NCBI GenBank assembly: GCA_030836805.1
Contig: JAUPLS010000054.1
Location: 1-32,537, forward strand
Direction: 5' to 3'
DNA: 32,537 nucleotides
Source: Campylobacterota bacterium
GTDB taxonomy: Bacteria > Campylobacterota > Campylobacteria > Campylobacterales > Sulfurovaceae
Shown here: positions 9,924-19,405 of the stretch, in pieces
Numbering within the stretch: position 1 is the stretch's first letter
Layout of the letters: every line of letters begins with the position of its first letter
The notes under the pieces: model-generated
The model's input: only the letters and a program-made list of their open reading frames with translations
Told to the model about the DNA's origin: nothing
Databases searched by the model: none
Translations under genes and position numbers: made by a program

Positions 9924-10570
9924 GATAACAATTTGTACCCCACGCCACGTACGGTTTTAATATTTATCTCTGTTGAGAGCTTGTTGCGGAGACGATTGAT
10001 AATCACCGCCAAAGAGCCGTCACTTCCAAACTGAAATACATCAGAATCATAAAGTATCTGCTCTTTGGACACAGTATTGCCGCGATGCTGTATAAGCAGC
10101 TTGAGCACCACATACTCCGCAGGCGTAAGATCAAGTTCTTCGCGGTTGAATAATATCTGCTCTTTTGCTTCATCCAATGTCAAACTGTAACGGGACTCTT
10201 CTTCATGAATTTTTTTGTAGCGCCTTAAAAGCGAAACGATACGGGCATACATCTCTTGCGGATCGTAAGGTTTGGGCAGATAGTCGTCTGCACCCAATTG
10301 CAGCCCTGTCACTTTGTCGCTCAAATCAGACCTGGCTGAAGAGATAATAATAGGAATATCATACTTCTTCACCACCTCTTTGCACACCTCAAGGCCATCC
10401 ATCCCCGGCAGCGTCAAGTCAAGAATAAGCAAATCATACTTTTGCACACCGGCACTCAAGCCAAGATAGGGGTCTTCATAGTTGGTGACTTTTATATTAT
10501 ATCGTTGCAAAAAATCGCTTAGAAGCGACGCATATTGTGCGTCATCTTCTATCATCAAAATATTTATCAT
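9920..10570 (-). CDS. OmpR/PhoB-type response regulator
   Basis: MIEDDAQYASLL, LILDLTLPGMDGLEV, GADDYLPKPYDPQEM receiver; winged-helix C-term VRGVGYKL. 4-nt overlap with the kinase. Confidence 0.95.
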   Translation of the reverse strand: MINILMIEDDAQYASLLSDFLQRYNIKVTNYEDPYLGLSAGVQKYDLLILDLTLPGMDGLEVCKEVVKKYDIPIIISSARSDLSDKVTGLQLGADDYLPKPYDPQEMYARIVSLLRRYKKIHEEESRYSLTLDEAKEQILFNREELDLTPAEYVVLKLLIQHRGNTVSKEQILYDSDVFQFGSDGSLAVIINRLRNKLSTEINIKTVRGVGYKLLS

Positions 10571-10583
10571 AAAGTATTATAAC

Positions 10584-11009
10584 TTATTTCTTTTGTTCTT
10601 TTAAAAGTGCCACAAACTTCACTCTCTGTTGGGGGGTTAGGATTTGCATTGTTTTTTCAAATCTTTGGGCATGCATATCTGCTCTCATCTGCACTCTGTG
10701 CATCTGTGCATCAATAAACCCCTGTTTGTCAAATCCGTCCGCACTCACTAATTGTCCTTGGGTGCGTTTGCCTTTCATTTGCGCCCGCATCGCCTGTCTG
10801 CTTTGTCTCATTTCCTGACGATTTGCCTGCAAGGCCATTTTTTGCTCATTACTCAAATTTAATTGTTCAAATATGTTTTGCATATTTGCTCTTTTTTGCT
10901 GCATCTGTTTGCATTGCTTTTGCTTATTTGCATAAGGGCCCGCATATACAGCGGTTATACCCATTGCTCCCAACATAGTGGCTATTGCTACAATTTTTAA
11001 CTTTTTCAT
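10584..11009 (-). CDS. Spy/CpxP-like periplasmic LTXXQ-motif protein
   Basis: Signal peptide MKKLKIVAIATMLGAMGITAVYA; LSNEQ and LTPQQ motifs; Q/M/R-rich helical body. First gene of the two-component operon. Confidence 0.75.
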   Translation of the reverse strand: MKKLKIVAIATMLGAMGITAVYAGPYANKQKQCKQMQQKRANMQNIFEQLNLSNEQKMALQANRQEMRQSRQAMRAQMKGKRTQGQLVSADGFDKQGFIDAQMHRVQMRADMHAQRFEKTMQILTPQQRVKFVALLKEQKK

Positions 11010-11124
11010 TTTATTTCCTTTGTAATAATGTGTCTCTTTCGACACAGCAAGTATGGAATATGAAGTTAAACAGAGCTTTACAAAATTCTTAATGAAGTTT
11101 AATGCAAATTTTTGGCTTTTGCCA

Positions 11125-11973
11125 TTATTTTCTGTACCTGCTCATAAAAGGCTCGCACTCCCTAAAAACAACCAGATGGTGCTTTTTGATATCAGATATA
11201 CTCATTACCGGACCGTCAACGCACAACCTGATATCTCCCATATAGCAGTGTCCGCACTTGCCAATTCCGCATCTCATATTTCTCTCAAGTGTAAAAAATA
11301 TATTTTTTTCGTCAACCGGAAACTGTTTCAGCTTTTCAATAATATGGGGAAACATGGGTGGCGGGCCGCATACAAAAAAAGAAGAGCTGCCATCTATATT
11401 TTTTAGTTTTTCTATCATGTCGGTTGACCTTCCAATATAGCCGTTCCACTCTGCGTCAACCTCTACGGCAGCGAGGTATAGGTCTATTTCTTTTTCATTT
11501 TGCCAGCTCCTGAGATCCTCCAAAAAGAGAAACTTGGAAGCCTTGTTTGCACTATAGATGATATTGATATGAGGTCTGTCATGATATTTCAATAATTCCT
11601 GTATCAAAAACCGCAAAGGTGCTATCCCGATGCCGCCTGCGATGATGGTAATATTTGATGAATTTACAGCTTTTTTTATAGAAAAACCTTTGCCGTAACC
11701 ACCTCTTATGCCAATGATATCGCCCACCTTCATCGAGTGAAGCTTTGAAGTAAGTCTGCCTACCAGATTTATGGCGATCTCAAAAGTGCCGTCTTCCTTA
11801 ATACATGAACAGGGAGTAAAGGCCGCTTCACCCTCAGGAAACACGGATACCATCAAAAATTGTCCCGGTGTAAAAGATAGAGGCTCTTTTGGAAAAAGCG
11901 TAAATATTTTCACATATTTACTAGGATGTTCTATATTTTTTATCACCGCAGGTATCGGTCTTTGTGTATTCAT
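11125..11973 (-). CDS. FAD/NAD(P)-binding oxidoreductase, sulfhydrogenase gamma-subunit-like
   Basis: FTPGQFLMVSVF, GRLTSKLHSMKVGD, IIAGGIGIAPLRFLI, FFVCGPPPMF, 2Fe-2S Cys cluster MRCGIGKCGHCYMGDIRLCVDGPV. ATG at 11973 overlaps the upstream stop. Confidence 0.88.
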   Translation of the reverse strand: MNTQRPIPAVIKNIEHPSKYVKIFTLFPKEPLSFTPGQFLMVSVFPEGEAAFTPCSCIKEDGTFEIAINLVGRLTSKLHSMKVGDIIGIRGGYGKGFSIKKAVNSSNITIIAGGIGIAPLRFLIQELLKYHDRPHINIIYSANKASKFLFLEDLRSWQNEKEIDLYLAAVEVDAEWNGYIGRSTDMIEKLKNIDGSSSFFVCGPPPMFPHIIEKLKQFPVDEKNIFFTLERNMRCGIGKCGHCYMGDIRLCVDGPVMSISDIKKHHLVVFRECEPFMSRYRK

Positions 11974-12938
11974 ATGCGATCCTTGTATTGTGCCAGCATT
12001 AAAATACTTTTCATCCCTATATTGCTGGGACAGGCCATGTCGCATCTTCCGCATCCTATACAGCTTCGATCATTCATGACAAGCTTGCAAGAGAGCCTTC
12101 TGCTCCAGGAGTGGGCAAATGTGGGTTCAGGGTCATACCCTTTTGCCATCTTTGTAAAACTTGAAAAGAGGCATGAGTCCCAAAGCCTAAGCCTCTCTCC
12201 TTTTATTTCATCGCCATGATCGACTATATCATAGCAGGTGCAGGTGGGACACAAAAATGTGCATCCGTCGCACAGCTGGCAGCGTTTGGTTATCTCGCTG
12301 TACATCTGTGCATTTTGTTCAAAATCGGCGATATTGCTGCTGCAGCCAAGGTCCAAAACAACGGTTTGTAACTCTTTTGGCTGGTAGGATACCTCTTCAA
12401 GATGTTGCGGCAGTTCAAGGGTTGGATTTTTTGCCTGAAGGATATACCCTGCTTCTTCTTTGATGATCTGAAGTGTATAGTTTTCTTTTTCTATGGGATC
12501 AACTCCGAAAGTCGAGCAAAAGCAGAAAGGGCCGATTGTATGGCATCCTATCGTAACCAATATAAGATTTTCTCTAAACTTTTTATAGTCTTCATCGGCG
12601 ATATCCTTTTCAAACCAGCCATCAAGCAGCCTGATCGCTTTGATATCACAGTTTCTTAAAAAGATAATTCTTTTCTTGGGTTCTTCTTTGAAAGTTTCTA
12701 TGATAGCCTCATCTTTGGCCAAATCCCACCTAAGAAGCGTTTTATAATTTTCATAGATAAAATCTTTGGGCGTATTGATAGGAGTACCTATAAAATCCAA
12801 ACAAACCTCATCCGAATGGTCTATCACGGAGTAGAATATATCGCCGTTTGATTCTTTTTTGGGCGCAATGACTTCATACGATTTGCAAAGCGACCCTATC
12901 CATCTCACAATGGAGTCAAAATCGGTTTTGTAATTCAC
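11970..12938 (-). CDS. 4Fe-4S protein, sulfhydrogenase beta-subunit-like
   Basis: RCQLCDGCTFLCPTCTCYDIVD and DRSCIGCGRCDMACPSNIGMK Fe-S motifs; GTG start overlaps the stop of the alpha subunit. Confidence 0.85.
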   Translation of the reverse strand: MNYKTDFDSIVRWIGSLCKSYEVIAPKKESNGDIFYSVIDHSDEVCLDFIGTPINTPKDFIYENYKTLLRWDLAKDEAIIETFKEEPKKRIIFLRNCDIKAIRLLDGWFEKDIADEDYKKFRENLILVTIGCHTIGPFCFCSTFGVDPIEKENYTLQIIKEEAGYILQAKNPTLELPQHLEEVSYQPKELQTVVLDLGCSSNIADFEQNAQMYSEITKRCQLCDGCTFLCPTCTCYDIVDHGDEIKGERLRLWDSCLFSSFTKMAKGYDPEPTFAHSWSRRLSCKLVMNDRSCIGCGRCDMACPSNIGMKSILMLAQYKDRI

Positions 12939-15001
12939 TTTTTACTCCTTTTTATGGCTGCTGCACAAACCTTTACTTCACTCACCCCGCTCTTTTCATC
13001 CATGGCGTCATTGGTTAGAAGATTGGTACGGCTTTTGTAGAAATTGATAGGCATCCAAAGAAGGCCGGGAGCGGTTTCGTCGGTTATTTTTGCCCTTACA
13101 GTGATCTCCCCTCTTCTTGTCGAGACAACGACCTCATCATGCTCCTCTATACCAAGCCGTCTCGCATCCGCAGGATGGATCATGACAAAATTTTCAGAAA
13201 ACTCCCTTGCAAGCCTTGTCGTCCTGCCGCTCATAGAGCCGCAATTGTAATGAAAAAGTATCCTTCCCGTTGAAAGATAAAACGGGAACTGCTCATCAGG
13301 AGTTTCTTTCGGCTCTATATATTCAGAAAAACAAAACTCTCCCTTCCCTCTTGCGATACCTTTACTGTGCAAGATGGGGGTACCTTTGGATCCTTCTTGC
13401 AAGCAGGGCCATTGTATCCCTCTTTGCGATTCAAGTTCGTTGTAGGTGATGCCTGCATATTGAGGCGTAAGGCTTTTCATCTCTTCAAACACTTCCTCGC
13501 AATTATTATATTTCATAATATAATTCATCTTCAAAGAGAGCAGCGTGATAATCTCAAGATCGCTTTTTGATTCCCCTAAAGGTTCTATGGCTTTGTTTAT
13601 CCGCTGCACCCTTCGTTCGGTATTGGTAAAAGTACCCTCCTTTTCTGCAAACGAGCAGGCAGGGAAAACCACATCCGCCATCTGCGCTGTGGGGGTTAAA
13701 AACAGATCGCTCACCGCCAAAAAATCCAAACTTTCAAATGCTTTTTGTGTTTTGTTTGCATTGGCTTCGGTTGTAAGAAGATCTTCTCCCATGACCCACA
13801 TCGCTTTGATGTCACCGTTTAGTGCACTTTCGATCATTTGCGGCGTCATCAGGCCCTCTTGAAGCGAAAAGGGCACACGACATACAGCTTCATGTTTTTT
13901 TATCGCCTCCATATCGCTTTTGTTTTCGCACAGCGAGGCTATCGGAGCATATCCGGGAAGTATAAACGGGGCTACACCCATATCGCAGCCGCCCTGGACA
14001 TTGTTTTGGCCGCGCAAGGGGTTGATGCCGGTTCCGGGTTTTCCTATGTTGCCTGTGAGAAGCGTAAGGTTTGCCAACGCTCTGACGTTTGCCGTTCCCG
14101 TATAATGTTCGGTAATACCAAGGGTATAGATGATGGAAGAAGGCTTGCAGGTTGCATATTTCCTTGCTGCTGCAATAATCTCTTCTTTGGCGATGCCGGT
14201 TATAGATTGCGCTTCCTCCAAGGAGAAGTTTTTAAGAGACTCTTTAAACTCCTCGTATTTTTCGGTGTGGTTTTTTATAAATGCTTTGTCAACCAAGTCT
14301 TCATCTACAATGACTTTTGCCATCGCATTGATGAGCGCTAGATCCGACCCGGGCCTTAGCGGCAGATGCATCTGAGCAAAATCGCACAGCCTTGTACGTC
14401 TGGGATCGGCTACGATCAGCTCTGTTTTGTTGTCCACAGCATCAATCATATGCCCGGCTATGATTGGGTGCGCTTCGAAAGGGTTGCCGCCTATAAGCAA
14501 TATCGTTTTTGCGTTTTTAATATCTTCTATCGGATTGGTCATACCGCCGCTTCCAAGGGAAGCTATCAGGCCCGTCACGGTCGGAGCATGGCAAATGCGT
14601 GCGCAATGATCAACATTGTTCGTTCCGATTACGGCACGCGCAAACTTTTGTGTAAGATAGAGCTCTTCATTGGTACATCGTGCAGAGCCTATGATTGCGA
14701 TCGTATCGGGAGAATATTTTGTTTTGATGTTTAGCAATCTTTGGGCAGTAAAATCCAATGCTTCTTCCCATTCGCACTCCGCAAGCTTGCCGTTTTTTCG
14801 GATCAGGGGTTTTTTAAGCCGATCCGCATGGGCAATAAACTCGGGGATATTCCATCCTTTGACACACAGTTTTGCACTATTGATATCATTGTGCTGCGAA
14901 GGATAGACTCCGGTTACTCTGCCGTTTTTGGAAGTCAGATAGATGTTGCATCCGGTACCGCAGTAGGGACATATCGTAGAAGCTCTTTTCATTTTTGTCA
15001 C
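12935..15001 (-). CDS. formate dehydrogenase alpha subunit / molybdopterin oxidoreductase, Cys form
   Basis: 688 aa; CPYCGTGCNIYL N-terminal 4Fe-4S motif; NNVDHCARICHAPTV active-site region with Cys (TGC codon at 14591-14593); FPACSFAEKEGTFTNTERRVQRI; MoCo-binding C-term. Confidence 0.9.
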   Translation of the reverse strand: MTKMKRASTICPYCGTGCNIYLTSKNGRVTGVYPSQHNDINSAKLCVKGWNIPEFIAHADRLKKPLIRKNGKLAECEWEEALDFTAQRLLNIKTKYSPDTIAIIGSARCTNEELYLTQKFARAVIGTNNVDHCARICHAPTVTGLIASLGSGGMTNPIEDIKNAKTILLIGGNPFEAHPIIAGHMIDAVDNKTELIVADPRRTRLCDFAQMHLPLRPGSDLALINAMAKVIVDEDLVDKAFIKNHTEKYEEFKESLKNFSLEEAQSITGIAKEEIIAAARKYATCKPSSIIYTLGITEHYTGTANVRALANLTLLTGNIGKPGTGINPLRGQNNVQGGCDMGVAPFILPGYAPIASLCENKSDMEAIKKHEAVCRVPFSLQEGLMTPQMIESALNGDIKAMWVMGEDLLTTEANANKTQKAFESLDFLAVSDLFLTPTAQMADVVFPACSFAEKEGTFTNTERRVQRINKAIEPLGESKSDLEIITLLSLKMNYIMKYNNCEEVFEEMKSLTPQYAGITYNELESQRGIQWPCLQEGSKGTPILHSKGIARGKGEFCFSEYIEPKETPDEQFPFYLSTGRILFHYNCGSMSGRTTRLAREFSENFVMIHPADARRLGIEEHDEVVVSTRRGEITVRAKITDETAPGLLWMPINFYKSRTNLLTNDAMDEKSGVSEVKVCAAAIKRSKK

Positions 15002-15121
15002 TGCTTTTTGGGTTTTCTTTATGATACCAAAAAATATTCATTTTTAAAGCGGTTTTGTTTTTTTTGCGCAAAAAAATACTAAAACAGTTTTTTATTGATC
15101 AGATACCTTTTGCCGACCCCT

Positions 15122-15724
15122 TCACACAAGAGGAATAGACCATTTCCTGTAATAAGCAACCAGCCTAAGTGTTACCCCCACGATAAATACAACAGCGATT
15201 GAATAGGCCCGCACGAGGTCATAGCGATCCAGCATATAAAGGCAAAGTCCTATCAAAAGCGCAATAGTTCCATAAAATCCTGTTTTAAAGACAAAGGGGA
15301 TTTCATTGATGATGATATCCCTCATGATTCCTCCCCCCACTGCGGTCACAAAAGCCAATGCCAGTACACCCGTAAGGTTAAATCCATATTCTAGCGCTAT
15401 CATTGAACCGGTAATACTAAAAGAGATCAGCCCTATAGAATCGCTGACAATAAAAAAAGCTTTATTTTCAATGCTGTCTTTTTTGTGAAAACGAAACAAT
15501 ATAAGCACCGTCATCACCCCTACCGCCATAAGGGCGGGAGTATTTTGCGTGAAAGCATAAGGTATTCTGTCAACGGCGATATCCCGCATGATCCCTCCTC
15601 CAAGCGTTGTTAAAAAAACAGAGATAAGCACCCCCAAAAAGTCCAGCCTGTTTTGAACTCCGGCAAAAAACCCACTCGTAGCAAAAGCGACAATCCCTAT
15701 ATATTCGGCTATCTCAAACAACAT
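15122..15724 (-). CDS. TRIC/UPF0126 family membrane protein
   Basis: Two repeats: GVLISVFLTTLGGGIMRDIAVDRIPYAF and GVLALAFVTAVGGGIMRDIIINEIPFVF. Confidence 0.93.
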   Translation of the reverse strand: MLFEIAEYIGIVAFATSGFFAGVQNRLDFLGVLISVFLTTLGGGIMRDIAVDRIPYAFTQNTPALMAVGVMTVLILFRFHKKDSIENKAFFIVSDSIGLISFSITGSMIALEYGFNLTGVLALAFVTAVGGGIMRDIIINEIPFVFKTGFYGTIALLIGLCLYMLDRYDLVRAYSIAVVFIVGVTLRLVAYYRKWSIPLV

Positions 15725-16337
15725 CTTCTGTTTCTACTTTCCAACTTTTTTCCAAGATAAGCACGTTATGGCTGTAAATCTGCCCTACAAACTTATCGCC
15801 TGCGGCGTACGTTCCTACCCCTTTGGGTGTACCGCTCATGATTACATCGCCGTCTTCTAGGTGCATAAAGCTTTCTATTTCATCGATCATCGTTTGAGGC
15901 TTGTACATCATCAGCTCATAGGTTGCAAATTGAACCAAAACATTATTGACATACAATTTCATGCTCAAGGCGCTCAATTCCCCTTCAAACGGTACAAATT
16001 CACTCAATACCGCCGAACGATCAAACGCCTTGGCCCTCTCCCAAGGCAGGCCTTTGGATTTGAGATAATTTTGAAGTGTTGCTTTGGTCAGATCAAGCCC
16101 AAAACCAACACCCGCAATCTTCCCTTTTTGGATCAAAAAAGTGATCTCACCCTCAAAGCGTGTATCTTCGCTCACAAAATAGAGCCTGTCGCTTATGGCT
16201 GAGTTTGGTTTATTAAAAACCACCATGGCAGCGGGGATTTCATTGCCCAATTCTTCTATGTGCTCTACATAATTTCGTCCGATACAGACGACCTTGGAGG
16301 GAAAAAGTTCTTGATGATTATATCGTATGGATTTCAT
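15714..16337 (-). CDS. fumarylacetoacetate hydrolase family protein
   Basis: KVVCIGRNYVEHIEELGNEIP, FNKPNSAI, FEGEITFLI, DGDVIMSGTPKGVG. Confidence 0.92.
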   Translation of the reverse strand: MKSIRYNHQELFPSKVVCIGRNYVEHIEELGNEIPAAMVVFNKPNSAISDRLYFVSEDTRFEGEITFLIQKGKIAGVGFGLDLTKATLQNYLKSKGLPWERAKAFDRSAVLSEFVPFEGELSALSMKLYVNNVLVQFATYELMMYKPQTMIDEIESFMHLEDGDVIMSGTPKGVGTYAAGDKFVGQIYSHNVLILEKSWKVETEDVV

Positions 16338-16355
16338 GGTGAGGCCTTTGGTATA

Positions 16356-17198
16356 TTACTGCTTTCTTGCGCTGCGTTTGGCTTGATCGAGAAACTGCAA
16401 AAATGCTTCATGATTGTTGTAGCCCACAAATGTATTTTGAATTTTTTCTGTTATCGGATCAATGATATAAATGACCGGCGTTATGGCAATATCGTTAAAC
16501 TGCGAAGGAAAATTTTTTTCACTGAAGTTAAGCATCAAAGGAACAAATTGCGCTTTGATGTCTTTATCGATATCCTCCCTGGAAAGCACACGGCTCTCAA
16601 GCTTTCTGCACCACGGACAATAGTTTGTGCTCATGAAAACCATCAAAAGTTTATGCTCTTTTTTTGCTTTTTCCAAGGCTGCTTTGTAGCCCGTTTGGTA
16701 CTGCATCTGCACGGCAAAAGATGTATGCGCCGGAGCGGATTTTATATGGAGGATTTCACTGTTGTCTTCTTTATATTGCGAAGCAAATTTTATAAGCATC
16801 TCATCAACCGTGTCCATCAAATCTTCTTCCAAATCCTCAGGTACAAAGATATGCGTATCCATATAAGAAATAGCAAATAGCTGTTCCTTGCCCTCTGGAC
16901 GCTGTAGATTTTCACCCACCAAAAGATCAACCTTGAGCGCAATCATTTCGCCGACACCAATGCGCTTGATATCAAAGGCAAAAGCACGAGAAGTATCGCC
17001 TTTGGTATCGATACCAAGCTCTTTGCTCATCTCTTCCATCTCTTCTAGGATCATGGATTTAATCTTTTTATCCGCCTTCCCTGCCTCTATAGCAACCACA
17101 GGTGTGTAGCTTTTCAGGCCGGTCAAAATAAAAGGGCTTTGTGCCCATGCCAGGGAAGATGTCCAAAATAATAAAAATCTAAATACAAGCTGCTTCAT
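16356..17198 (-). CDS. exported thioredoxin-fold protein
   Basis: Signal peptide MKQLVFRFLLFWTSSLAWA; C-terminal LLMVFMSTNYCPWCRKLESRVLS...ITPVIYIIDP. Confidence 0.82.
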   Translation of the reverse strand: MKQLVFRFLLFWTSSLAWAQSPFILTGLKSYTPVVAIEAGKADKKIKSMILEEMEEMSKELGIDTKGDTSRAFAFDIKRIGVGEMIALKVDLLVGENLQRPEGKEQLFAISYMDTHIFVPEDLEEDLMDTVDEMLIKFASQYKEDNSEILHIKSAPAHTSFAVQMQYQTGYKAALEKAKKEHKLLMVFMSTNYCPWCRKLESRVLSREDIDKDIKAQFVPLMLNFSEKNFPSQFNDIAITPVIYIIDPITEKIQNTFVGYNNHEAFLQFLDQAKRSARKQ

Positions 17199-17323
17199 GG
17201 GTTCCTCTTGCCAAAAACGATCAAGTATATTTTGACCTTTCCACTTTTATTGGTACCACTCTATGTGCTAAGCCATGTTTTAAAGCATTTTTGGCGACTA
17301 AAATTTATTTGTATAATAGTAGC

Positions 17324-19405
17324 CTAATATTTAAAAATTATTCCCATACTGATCTGCCTGCCTGGAAAAGGAGCCGTCTCCTTTAAAAAAGAGAGGTGGT
17401 TCAGGGCTATAGAATCAGTGAGGTTCTCTCCTTTGAGCCACACCTCCCAGTCTCCATAACTTGTTTTTCTCTCCCACCTTACCCCTGCACTCAACCAATC
17501 ATACCCCTTGGTACCGGTTTCATTCGCAGCATCATTTCTACTCTTGTCTACCCACTTATAACCTATTGTATGCGTAAAGCTTCCTACTTTATCCTCTATT
17601 TCCAACGAGGCATTATAGGGAGACATACGCGGCAGATATCCACCCTCTGCGATCTTGCCTTGCAATGCATTAAGTTGTGCCGTAGTGGTAAGCTGATGGC
17701 CTTTTATCGTATATGAATATTGCTCTTGTACGCCCACCCCATAGATAGAGGCTTCTACCTCACACATTGTCCAAACAGAACTTCCGTGAAACGGATCCAG
17801 CAAAGGAGTACCGCTGCTGTCTACCATAGGAGATTGATAGATGTAATTATCAAAATGATAATAATAGGTATTGAATTTCGTACTCCATGGCGTACTCACA
17901 TAAAGCAGTTCGAAATCAAAATTGACTGAACGTTCGTTACTTAAATCTCTATTGCCCAGAATATAACTTTCTGTTGCATGGTGAAAACCATTCCAAAAAA
18001 GTTCTTGTGATGAAGGCAGTCTCTCAATATAGGCTAAAGAAGCTTGGGAAGAGAGATAATCATTCCATTCCCTAAACCATCCCGATGAGAAACTTAAGGC
18101 AAAATCATCTTGCGCATCATAATAGTTGCCATCAATACTCTTCGGCATAAGCCACTCCTCTTGGATATTATCAGGATTGGCACCAAGGTGTCTTGCGGTT
18201 ATATTGGCGCCAAAACTTATCTCGTCTTGCTCAAAAGGTTTTGAAAGACTCCATGCCGCACTACTTTTTGCCTCTTTCGTATCAGGCATAGGATGTCCAT
18301 GAGAGTAAGCAATTCCCGTATCATTGAAGTAGCCCGACACAGAACGGCCATCTTCTGCGTCCGTTCGAATGGGAATTTGAAACTCGCGACACTGTCCATG
18401 CTCATGACACACACGAAGGCCGGCGGCTAAAAAGTCAACCTTTGCCTCTCCTTGCCAATCAGATACATCAAATTCAAAACGGCTTGAAATACCGGTCTGC
18501 TCCTGAGCAAATCGTCCATCATATCGCCCACCTTCAGTCTCATAGTGATTGTAGTCACTGTATTGCACTTCAGTTTGAATATCATGAAGGGTATCAAAAA
18601 TATTTTTGGTGTGGACCACCATTCCATAACGCTTTTGCTCCATTTCAATGCGGGTTTCTTCTGATATGCCGTTAGGAATGCCATAAGATTTATCCATGAC
18701 ATCGCCATAGAGTTTGACAAGGTGATTCTCGTTGGCACGGTAACCCATAACTATGTGAGTCTGTTGCGTACTTGTATCTGAGGCATCAACTGTTTTGCCG
18801 CCTGATTTATAGTCATCACTTTGATGATCATAATGTGTGACATACGCAGAAAGATTATGTTCACTAAGGGTTGCCTTGAGCCCATTAGCAACTCCTGCGC
18901 TATTGCTTCCGCTGCTGCTTTGGAGTTCAACATGTTCTCCCTTGGGCAAAAGAGTTTTTTCGTGCTCTTCACCGATAGTGCGAATCACTCCGCCGCTATA
19001 GGCACCATATAGCAAAGAGGAAGGGCCCCTGATAAGCTCAAGGCGCTCTGTTGATTTGGGTGTCAGTCCGACAGCATGGTCTTGACTCATGGCAGAGAGG
19101 TCATTAAGCACCACATCACCCTGAATAATCCCCACGCGATATCCTTCCATGCCATGTACGACCGGCCTGCCGACTGCCGGGCCATAGCTAGCATTGTCCA
19201 CGCCCAGCTCATTTTCCAGATACTCGCCCAAAGTCTCTCCTTTGGCTTTTTTGGAGAGCTGATTGCTCTGCTGACTCTTCGTGTACCGAAGCACTTCTTC
19301 TTTGGAAGCAATATCCTCTTCGATAGTGATAGATTCTAACGTCGTTTCAGTATCAGCATACAAACAAACAGAAAACAAAAGTAGAAACCAGACAGATTTA
19401 TTCAT
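17324..19405 (-). CDS. TonB-dependent outer-membrane receptor, probable zinc receptor (ZnuD-like)
   Basis: Plug: RPVVHGMEGYRVGIIQGDVVLNDLSAMSQDHAVGLTPKSTERLELIRGPSSLLYG; His/Cys loop RVCHEHGQCREF...SHGHPMPDT; C-terminal beta-barrel GRQISMGIIFKY. Start placed at MNKSVWF (19405). Confidence 0.88.
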   Translation of the reverse strand: MNKSVWFLLLFSVCLYADTETTLESITIEEDIASKEEVLRYTKSQQSNQLSKKAKGETLGEYLENELGVDNASYGPAVGRPVVHGMEGYRVGIIQGDVVLNDLSAMSQDHAVGLTPKSTERLELIRGPSSLLYGAYSGGVIRTIGEEHEKTLLPKGEHVELQSSSGSNSAGVANGLKATLSEHNLSAYVTHYDHQSDDYKSGGKTVDASDTSTQQTHIVMGYRANENHLVKLYGDVMDKSYGIPNGISEETRIEMEQKRYGMVVHTKNIFDTLHDIQTEVQYSDYNHYETEGGRYDGRFAQEQTGISSRFEFDVSDWQGEAKVDFLAAGLRVCHEHGQCREFQIPIRTDAEDGRSVSGYFNDTGIAYSHGHPMPDTKEAKSSAAWSLSKPFEQDEISFGANITARHLGANPDNIQEEWLMPKSIDGNYYDAQDDFALSFSSGWFREWNDYLSSQASLAYIERLPSSQELFWNGFHHATESYILGNRDLSNERSVNFDFELLYVSTPWSTKFNTYYYHFDNYIYQSPMVDSSGTPLLDPFHGSSVWTMCEVEASIYGVGVQEQYSYTIKGHQLTTTAQLNALQGKIAEGGYLPRMSPYNASLEIEDKVGSFTHTIGYKWVDKSRNDAANETGTKGYDWLSAGVRWERKTSYGDWEVWLKGENLTDSIALNHLSFLKETAPFPGRQISMGIIFKY

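Noticed and set aside
14591-14593. Possible selenocysteine site in the formate dehydrogenase
   Set aside because: The active-site codon is TGC (Cys), not TGA; no recoding needed.
18217-18738. Overlapping alternate-frame minus ORFs inside the TonB receptor
   Set aside because: Same strand but out of frame with a strongly supported receptor; no independent support.
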